A stretch of DNA of 32,239 nt from Verrucomicrobiota bacterium. Its GTDB lineage: Bacteria > Verrucomicrobiota > Verrucomicrobiia > Chthoniobacterales > UBA10450. Each line of letters starts with the position of its first letter. Positions within the stretch are counted from its first letter, which is position 1. This document shows, piece after piece, positions 15,979-22,348 of this stretch. The notes below the pieces were generated by a model. That model was given only the letters and a program-made list of their open reading frames with translations, searched no databases and was not told the origin of the DNA. A program made the translations under genes and the position numbers. The stretch spans positions 587-32,825 of the forward strand of contig QHPX01000086.1 in assembly GCA_003219195.1 (NCBI GenBank), written 5' to 3'.

Positions 15979-17052
15979 ATGGCCAGACGCGGAGATTCCG
16001 TTATCGGGATAGATTTAGGCAAGCATGCGTTCAAAGGCGTGTCGCTGCGCCAGAACAGCGATTCCCGCCTCGTGCTCACGAACTTCGCTTCGCGCGAAGT
16101 GCCGGAAGAATTCGCCACGGTCGATGAATTGGCGCAGCCACTGAAACTTTTACTGCGCGAACTTGGCGGACGTATCAGGGGTTGTGCCCTCGCCATATCT
16201 CATCCCGTCGCGCTCTTGCGCATCATCGAGCAACCCAGCACGCCCATTAACTTGCTCCGCAATGCGCTGCGTTTAAATGGACTGGCTGTGCTCAACCAGG
16301 AATGCAAAGATTTCGTGCTCGATGTCGCGCCGGTGTGCGCAAATGGAACTGGCGAAGGCAGTGCGAGCGGAATCGACTCGGGCGGGGTAGCGGTTCAGAG
16401 CGCCGTCGCGACAAAAACCAAGTACCTCGTGGGTGGAATGCTGCGTCAAACCGTGAAGCAAATATCTGAAGCCATGAACAAGACGCGTGTCTCGGCGGAC
16501 ATTCTTCAACTGGCTCCGGTATGTTCGTTCAACGCTTTCGAATTCGCTTACCCGGAAATTTTCCACAACGACGCTTTTCTCCTCCTCGACATGGGACACT
16601 CCCAGAGCACGGTGCTCATGGGCAGCAAAGGAGAACTGGTGCTGGTGCGCGGCATCGATTACGGAGGAAAGACGCTCCGGCAAGCGCTCACCGCAGACGG
16701 TGCGCTCGAAAAAGATGCAGCCTGGACGCTGCTTCAGCAGGGCGATCCGGGGATGGCAGGGATCTGCCGTGCATCGTTCGCGCGCCTCGCCACCGAGGTC
16801 CGTAACTCGATCGGCTTCTTCGAAGGGCAAAGGGAAGAAAGCATTAGCCGAGTTTGTGTTTCCGGCGGATTAGCCCGCATCGAGACCATTCTCCAGATGC
16901 TGAGCGACGAGCTCGGACTGCCGTGTGAAATTTGGGATCCGCTGGAGACATGTGAAGTGGCCCTCTCCGCGCCGAAGCGAGAGGCCCTCCCCCATGAATT
17001 TGTTTCGCTCAACGTCGCCTGCGGGGCGGCATTCGAATACCTCAGAACCTAA
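15979..17052 (+). CDS. pilM: Type IV pilus assembly protein PilM (actin-like ATPase fold)
   Basis: A 357-residue cytoplasmic protein with the actin/FtsA-like fold. Phosphate-1 loop VIGIDLGKHAFKGVSL (8-23), phosphate-2 loop AFLLLDMGHSQSTVLM (about 199-214) and the adenosine motif VCVSGGLARIETILQML (about 293-309) are all visible. PilM binds the N-terminal tail of PilN and links the pilus motor to the inner-membrane PilN/PilO/PilP complex. The gene is followed 6 bases later by the PilN-like gene, in the order M-N-O-P. Akkermansia has a comparable pilM-containing block. The sequence is full length with no obvious loss of motif. Confidence 0.85.
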   Translation: MARRGDSVIGIDLGKHAFKGVSLRQNSDSRLVLTNFASREVPEEFATVDELAQPLKLLLRELGGRIRGCALAISHPVALLRIIEQPSTPINLLRNALRLNGLAVLNQECKDFVLDVAPVCANGTGEGSASGIDSGGVAVQSAVATKTKYLVGGMLRQTVKQISEAMNKTRVSADILQLAPVCSFNAFEFAYPEIFHNDAFLLLDMGHSQSTVLMGSKGELVLVRGIDYGGKTLRQALTADGALEKDAAWTLLQQGDPGMAGICRASFARLATEVRNSIGFFEGQREESISRVCVSGGLARIETILQMLSDELGLPCEIWDPLETCEVALSAPKREALPHEFVSLNVACGAAFEYLRT

Positions 17053-17058
17053 CGAGCG

Positions 17059-17712
17059 ATGGCACTTCATCTCAACCTCCTTCACGAGGAGATTCTGGAA
17101 CAAAGACAACGCCAGCGCGATCCGCTGAAGATCGGCATGATCGCGCTCGTCGGCTGTGGCGTGTTGCTTTTTCTTTATTACACTTGGAACGCGTACCGAA
17201 CCCTGGAGATCAAGAGCCGCTTGACCACAATCGAGCGAGCTTGGAAGAAGATCGAACCAGGGGTGACCGCCGCGCAAAAGCGGGTCGCGGACCTTGAAGG
17301 CGTCATTAAAACCACGCGGGCACTCGACGATTACATCGACAATCGATTCTTCTGGGCGCCAGTTTTGCAAAAGGTTTCACGCTGTGTAGCGCCGAATACG
17401 CAGTTAACCAATTTTGAAGGCGCCGTTCAGGATGAGAACAGAGAGATCGACGTCTCCCTTGAAGGCATAGCGGCCGGGCGCGAACCACGATCCGTCGCGG
17501 AAGATCTACGCCAGATGCTGCTCGAACAGTTTCACCAGAGCTACAGCGACGTGAAGGCGGAGTTCAAAACCCTCGAAGACCTCGATACCATCGTTAATGT
17601 CGCCGGCACACACATGGCGACGGCGCATTACATTCTCACCGTAAATTTCAATCCAGCTGCTATGCCCAAGCCTGGCGAATCGCCCGCTGCCACGCGCGCC
17701 CGGAAACAATGA
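17059..17712 (+). CDS. PilN-like type IV pilus inner-membrane protein
   Basis: A 217-residue bitopic protein. The N-terminus MALHLNLLHEEI resembles the INLLP motif by which PilN inserts into PilM. A transmembrane helix (about 26-44, IGMIALVGCGVLLFLYYTW), a coiled-coil segment (55-85, RLTTIERAWKKIEPGVTAAQ...) and a periplasmic ferredoxin-like domain follow. The cysteine in KVSRCVAPNTQLTNFEG sits where PilN proteins have conserved hydrophobic residues. It is 6 bases after pilM and 4 bases before the PilO-like gene. Sequence similarity to characterised PilN is weak, so the call relies on topology, the NLL motif and position. Confidence 0.72.
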   Translation: MALHLNLLHEEILEQRQRQRDPLKIGMIALVGCGVLLFLYYTWNAYRTLEIKSRLTTIERAWKKIEPGVTAAQKRVADLEGVIKTTRALDDYIDNRFFWAPVLQKVSRCVAPNTQLTNFEGAVQDENREIDVSLEGIAAGREPRSVAEDLRQMLLEQFHQSYSDVKAEFKTLEDLDTIVNVAGTHMATAHYILTVNFNPAAMPKPGESPAATRARKQ

Positions 17713-17716
17713 ATCC

Positions 17717-18277
17717 ATGAAGGTAAACAAAGATCAGATCAAGAAGCTGTTTCTTAGTACCATGGGCTTCATATTTTTACTCTACGTTTACTTTAGCTTC
17801 TTCCTCGGCCCGCTGAATCGAAGCCGCGATGGCATGCTGCTAGAGATTAAAGATCTTCAAAGCAAGCTGGACGCCTCCAAGGAGCAAATGAACAAAGCGG
17901 TCAAGCTCGAACAACAGGCCAAAACTTCGACCGGTCGTTTTGCGGCATTAAAGGCCCTCAATCCGGAAGGCGCGCCGATTGCCTGGTTTCCTCCTCGAGT
18001 CAGAGCATTCTTCGCAAACCAGCAGGTCGATAAAGTTGTTGCGAGGCTCGAAGGCAGCACCGGCTTCAAGCCAACCGAGCTTACCGGATGGATGAAATAC
18101 AGCTGGATAATCGACCTTCCCCAGGCCGATTACGGAACGTTAGGCCGCGCAATCGCTGAACTGGAAAACACCGCCCCTCTCCTGTCGATCACGAAGCTGA
18201 GCATCCACACCTTGCCCGAGCAATCCCAATTCCAGCATGTCGGTCTTGCCGCCGTTAACATCATTGAAAAGAAATGA
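17717..18277 (+). CDS. PilO-like type IV pilus inner-membrane protein
   Basis: A 186-residue bitopic protein. It has a short basic N-terminus (MKVNKDQIKK), a transmembrane helix (about 11-31, LFLSTMGFIFLLYVYFSFFL), a coiled coil (about 38-75, LLEIKDLQSKLDASKEQMNK) and a small periplasmic alpha/beta domain. PilO pairs with PilN in the periplasm and supports the secretin-linked alignment complex. It sits between the PilN-like and PilP-like genes, and its TGA overlaps the next ATG (ATGA). The call rests on topology and gene order. Confidence 0.68.
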   Translation: MKVNKDQIKKLFLSTMGFIFLLYVYFSFFLGPLNRSRDGMLLEIKDLQSKLDASKEQMNKAVKLEQQAKTSTGRFAALKALNPEGAPIAWFPPRVRAFFANQQVDKVVARLEGSTGFKPTELTGWMKYSWIIDLPQADYGTLGRAIAELENTAPLLSITKLSIHTLPEQSQFQHVGLAAVNIIEKK

Positions 18278-18684
18278 AAAGCTTCGCATTTCTTTTCCTT
18301 CCGCTCGTTATTGCCCTTGGTGCCCTGCAGGGCGGCGAGTCCCCCGTGCTCGAGATTAAGAACAAATCTTCTTTTCAAATGGAGAGGAATGGCCGCAATC
18401 CTTTTTGGCCAATCGGTTTTAAACCAGCGGCCCAGCTGTCGAATCGCAGCGCCAACCATGCCGGGCCGGACGTTCCTTTAACCGCCTTCCTCCTTAGTTC
18501 GATCACCCTCGACCTGGGAACGCACTTCGCGATTATCAACGGTAAAACCATGCAGGAAGGCCAGCAGTTCAGCTTGCAATCGGGCTCTCAGAATTATCAG
18601 ATCAAACTCAAGTCCATTGAGGATGGGCGCGTCATTCTTGCGTGTCGCGACCAGGAGATCATTGTGCCGCTACGGCGCAAGTAA
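18274..18684 (+). CDS. PilP-like periplasmic pilus protein
   Basis: A 136-residue protein with an N-terminal signal sequence (FLFLPLVIALGALQGG), a linker carrying RNGRNPFWPIGF (the RNPF element resembles the RDPF motif of PilP), and a small beta-domain (AIINGKTMQEGQQFSLQSGS, then YQIKLKSIEDGRVILAC and REIIVPL-type strands). This beta-domain is the PilP/GspC homology fold that docks onto the secretin. There is no lipobox, whereas many PilP proteins are lipoproteins. Its start overlaps the PilO-like stop. No pilQ follows; the secretin gene must lie elsewhere. Confidence 0.6.
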   Translation: MKSFAFLFLPLVIALGALQGGESPVLEIKNKSSFQMERNGRNPFWPIGFKPAAQLSNRSANHAGPDVPLTAFLLSSITLDLGTHFAIINGKTMQEGQQFSLQSGSQNYQIKLKSIEDGRVILACRDQEIIVPLRRK

Positions 18685-18819
18685 TCGCCGCGATCGTTCG
18701 CTCGCACCGAAGCAAAGTCGGCCGGCCAGGCTGGATTCTGCGCCGAGTTAGATCGACAATTACTTGCGCCTCTCAGAGCCGCGGCTGAGGTTGTTCTCGT
18801 TAGGCGAGATTCACGCTTT

Positions 18820-19473
18820 ATGCCGAGCGAACATTTTGACGGCAAACCCAAGTCACTTGGTTCCCCCGTCGCTCGCGCGGCAAGGCATGCAGAGTTACAC
18901 GAGCGGCATATTGCTCCATTGACTGCTTTTGTCGATGCACTCCGCGTCGAGATGGGTTCACATTATCAAATCCCCTATTTCGATCCACACGATGGAGGAA
19001 TCGCCGCCGAGGTCTTGTACCTACTTGAAGCACCGGGCGCCAAGGCTGTCTTTTCGGGCTTTATCTCACGCGACAATCCGGATGAGACCGCGAAAAACTT
19101 CTTTCAAATCAACCAGCAATCAGGAATCCCACGGAAGCGAACGATAACTTGGAATATCGTTCCCTGGTATATCGGCTCTGGCTCGCGAATTCGCCCCGCC
19201 AATTCAGATGATGTTGAGAGCGGCCTCCGTCGACTAAATTCGCTTTTGGATCTTTTACCGAAGTTGCGAGCTGTCGTGCTTGTCGGCCAGAAAGCTCAAC
19301 GCAGTTCAAGCAATATTGCCAAGCTGCGTCCCGGCATCAGACTGTTCAAGTCACCACATCCAAGTCCGTTATTCGTCAACAGCTCTTCTTCCAATCGAGA
19401 GAAGATACTTACCGCCCTCAGAGAAGTCGCAGCTTGTTTGGATACGTCCTGGACGCGACATCCAACCGCCTAA
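18820..19473 (+). CDS. Uracil-DNA glycosylase superfamily protein
   Basis: A 217-residue protein of the UDG fold. Motif 1 reads LLEAPGAK (69-76), the centre has WNIVPWYIG (111-119) and motif 2 is HPSP (180-183) in FKSPHPSPLFVNS. Superfamily members excise uracil or related damaged bases; the glutamate/proline-glycine motif and the HPSP loop form the active pocket. It lacks the four cysteines that bind the iron-sulfur cluster in family 4 enzymes, so it belongs to a less characterised branch. It stands alone between the pilus block and the convergent cstA gene, only 20 bases from the cstA stop. Confidence 0.75.
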   Translation: MPSEHFDGKPKSLGSPVARAARHAELHERHIAPLTAFVDALRVEMGSHYQIPYFDPHDGGIAAEVLYLLEAPGAKAVFSGFISRDNPDETAKNFFQINQQSGIPRKRTITWNIVPWYIGSGSRIRPANSDDVESGLRRLNSLLDLLPKLRAVVLVGQKAQRSSSNIAKLRPGIRLFKSPHPSPLFVNSSSSNREKILTALREVAACLDTSWTRHPTA

Positions 19474-19493
19474 CCGCGCTGAGCTTGTTCTCC

Positions 19494-21539
19494 TCAGACG
19501 TTCGCGGCACCAACTTGCCCAATCGGCACGAATTCGCTTTCGCGCAGTACCACGGGCCTAGTGCCGCGCACCAGTTGCCACCAGTGAATCGCCGAGCCGA
19601 GCACGATTAGGAGCACGAGCACGAGAAATAAGGCCGCAACCAAGGCGTCAAATCGCCAGACGGATGCTTGTCGAATCAGTTCCGCTGCTTTGTAGGGATC
19701 AGCCAGCGCCGCGGCTTGCTCGCTCAACGATTGCGCGCCAGTCAGGAAGCCAAGTTTCGGATCGACCGAGAAAATTTTCAGGTAACCGGCGGAAAACGTG
19801 ACCGCGCACATGAAACAGAGCGGCACAAGCGTGACAAAAAGATATTTCGCTTTCTGCATTTTGATTAACACCGTTGTGCCCAAACAAAGTGCAACGACCG
19901 AGAGCAATTGATTCGCCAGGCCGAACAACGGCCAAAGGCTGTTGATTCCGCCGAGCGGATCGATTACGCCCTGATACAAAAACCAGCCCCACGCGGCCAC
20001 GAGCAGCACGCTGGCAAGGAAGTTCGCGTTCCACGAGCGCGTATTGCCGAACGGACGCCACACATTGCCCAGCAAATCCTGCAGCAAAAATCGGCCGACG
20101 CGCGTGCCAGCATCAATCGCCGTAAGAATAAAAAGCGCTTCGAACATGATGGCGAAGTGATACCAAAGCGCGAGCGCCGTCGGGCTGGCCGACGCCCGCG
20201 CAAACATGTGCGCCATGCCCACGGCAAATGTCGGCGCACCACCTGCCCGTCCGAACATCGTCTTCTCGCCCAGGTCCTGCGCTAAGATCGACATCTGCTG
20301 TTCCGTCACCGGAAATCCGGCGGCCGACACTTTCGCGACCACTTCGCTCGGCGTCCCTTTCGCGTTGATCGCGAAATATTCGCCCGGTTGCAAAACACAT
20401 GCTGCGATCATTGCCATCAATGCCACCATCATCTCCGTGATCATCGCGCCATAGCCGATGTCGCGAATGCGCGACTCCCGCCCGAGCATCTTTGGTGTCG
20501 TGCCCGAAGCGATGAGCGAATGAAAACCAGAAACCGCGCCGCAGGCGATCGTAATAAAAACAAAGGGAAACACCGGCCCGGCAAATACCAGTCCACTTCC
20601 ATCGACAAAACGTGAGATCGACGGCATCAACAACGTTGGATGCAGCAATACCACGGCAAGCGCCAGGGCCGCGACCGTTCCCAGTTTCAAAAACGTGCTC
20701 AAGTAATCGCGCGGCGTGAGCAGCATCCAGACTGGGAGAATCGACGCGGCCAACCCGTAAATCATGATCGCCCAGGCGATCCATTTTTGATCGTGTCGAA
20801 ACCAAACTTCGACCGCCGGATATTGCGCGAGAAATTGTCCGCCCCAGACTGCCAAGATCAGCCCAAACAATCCGAACGCGGTGATCCATGCGACGTTGAA
20901 TTTTCCGCTGCGCAGGCCGGCCCCCATGATCAGTGCGATTGGAATTGTCATCGCAATCGTGAACACGCCCCACGGACTTTTGGCCAGCGCCTGGACAACC
21001 ACGAGCGCGAGGACGGCCAAAAGAATAATCATGATCGCGAGGACGCTGATGAGCGCGAGTGCGCCGACGCCCGGCCCGATTTCCTCTTTCACGATCTGGC
21101 CTAATGTCTTGCCGCCGCGCCGGACGGACGCAAACAAGATGATCATGTCGTGCACGGCGCCGCCCAGCGTCGCGCCAATCAAGATCCACAACGTTCCCGG
21201 GAGAAAACCAAATTGCGCCGCCAGTACCGGACCGACTAGCGGTCCCGGCCCGGCAATCGCCGCGAAATGATGACCGAACACCATCCATCGATTCGTCGGC
21301 ACGAAATCCTTGCCGTCGTTTTGCACAACCGCTGGTGTCGCACGTTCGTCATTCAGAACGAGCACCTTCGCCGCCAGCCATTTGCTATAAAAACGATAGC
21401 TGATCGCGGCCGCGCAAAAGCCCGCCGTGACGATCCAGAGTGCGCTGACCGATTCACCGCGCGAAAGCGCTAGCACACAGATGGACGCGAGCCCGAGAAT
21501 GGTGACCGCGATCCAAAGCAGTCTTTTCCAGAGAGCCAT
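19494..21539 (-). CDS. cstA: Carbon starvation protein A family transporter (CstA/BtsT)
   Basis: A 681-residue polytopic membrane protein with many hydrophobic helices. Family blocks are VPTNRWMVFGHHFAAIAGPG, LVGPVLAAQFGFLPGTLWIL, GAVHDMIILFASVRRGGKTL, CGAVSGFHSLIASGTTPKML and FALFILTAIDAGTR-like motifs near residue 475. CstA and its relative BtsT import peptides or pyruvate with cations during carbon limitation. The length is close to that of the E. coli protein (about 700). Which substrate it carries cannot be told. It is transcribed against the UDG gene and away from the methyltransferase gene. Confidence 0.92.
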   Translation of the reverse strand: MALWKRLLWIAVTILGLASICVLALSRGESVSALWIVTAGFCAAAISYRFYSKWLAAKVLVLNDERATPAVVQNDGKDFVPTNRWMVFGHHFAAIAGPGPLVGPVLAAQFGFLPGTLWILIGATLGGAVHDMIILFASVRRGGKTLGQIVKEEIGPGVGALALISVLAIMIILLAVLALVVVQALAKSPWGVFTIAMTIPIALIMGAGLRSGKFNVAWITAFGLFGLILAVWGGQFLAQYPAVEVWFRHDQKWIAWAIMIYGLAASILPVWMLLTPRDYLSTFLKLGTVAALALAVVLLHPTLLMPSISRFVDGSGLVFAGPVFPFVFITIACGAVSGFHSLIASGTTPKMLGRESRIRDIGYGAMITEMMVALMAMIAACVLQPGEYFAINAKGTPSEVVAKVSAAGFPVTEQQMSILAQDLGEKTMFGRAGGAPTFAVGMAHMFARASASPTALALWYHFAIMFEALFILTAIDAGTRVGRFLLQDLLGNVWRPFGNTRSWNANFLASVLLVAAWGWFLYQGVIDPLGGINSLWPLFGLANQLLSVVALCLGTTVLIKMQKAKYLFVTLVPLCFMCAVTFSAGYLKIFSVDPKLGFLTGAQSLSEQAAALADPYKAAELIRQASVWRFDALVAALFLVLVLLIVLGSAIHWWQLVRGTRPVVLRESEFVPIGQVGAANV

Positions 21540-21601
21540 TATTCCATTTTAATTGAAATTGCCGCGTCGCGCCACAGCTGCAATGTATCCTGAAACAGCC
21601 T

Positions 21602-22348
21602 ATGCGCTTTTCCCACAAAATAGCAAAACTGACAAGCGGCCGTGCTTTCAGCAGCGCGCGAAGCCATCTCCGTCGTTTCATCTTCGGATGGCGCGTTCCC
21701 ATCAAGCTCGAAGCGAACGCAATCATCGATACGATCGATCGTAAGGAGTTCGAACAGATTTATGAGCGCTACGCCGTCGACGATCCGGGCGAAGATTGGC
21801 CGAAATATCTCGATCTTCCCCGTTGGATCGACATTAATATTCGCCGCATCCGCGACGTCGAGCTCGATATTGTCACGCGCAAACGCATTCTCGATCTCGG
21901 TTGCGGCGCCGGGTACTTCGCTTACATCGGGCAGTTGCTCGGACACGAAGTCGTCGGCCTCGATCTCGATGATCTTCCCATGTTCGGCGAAAGCACGCGG
22001 ATGTTGGGCGTGCGTCGCGTGATCTGGCGCGTGCGGCCTTTCGTCCCTCTGCCCAATCTGGGAGAAAAATTCGACCTCGTCACCGCGTTCATGATTTGTT
22101 TTAACAATCACAAACAGCCTGATCTTTGGGGTGTGCCGGAATGGGAATTCTTTCTCGACGACCTGTCCAGGCATCTTACGTCGCGCGGCCGCGTTTGGCT
22201 GGAATTGAATAGCGAATACGACGGCACTTTTTACACGCCGGAGTTACGACAGTTCTTCGAACACCGCGGCGCCAAGATCGAGAATCAGCGCGTCGTTTTT
22301 AGTTCAGGCTTGCGCGCGCCTGCTTTAGCCGCGCCAATTGCTCGCTGA
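21602..22348 (+). CDS. Class I SAM-dependent methyltransferase
   Basis: A 248-residue protein. Residues 96-110 (ILDLGCGAGYFAYIG) form the glycine-rich SAM-binding motif I, VVGLDLDD (118-125) is the acidic motif II that binds the ribose, and FDLVTAFMICFNNH is the post-II strand. The N-terminal 90 residues are basic then helical (IDTIDRKEFEQIYERYAVDD). The acceptor is unknown; small metabolites or sugars are as likely as RNA. The 3' end overlaps the end of valS by 50 bases on the opposite strand. It starts 62 bases from the divergent cstA gene. Confidence 0.75.
   Translation: MRFSHKIAKLTSGRAFSSARSHLRRFIFGWRVPIKLEANAIIDTIDRKEFEQIYERYAVDDPGEDWPKYLDLPRWIDINIRRIRDVELDIVTRKRILDLGCGAGYFAYIGQLLGHEVVGLDLDDLPMFGESTRMLGVRRVIWRVRPFVPLPNLGEKFDLVTAFMICFNNHKQPDLWGVPEWEFFLDDLSRHLTSRGRVWLELNSEYDGTFYTPELRQFFEHRGAKIENQRVVFSSGLRAPALAAPIAR

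Noticed and set aside
20113-21288. Open frame of 391 codons on the minus strand, in another frame of cstA
   Set aside because: The translated product is an Arg/Gly/Asp-rich shadow. The CstA frame shows all family motifs and membrane helices over the same bases.
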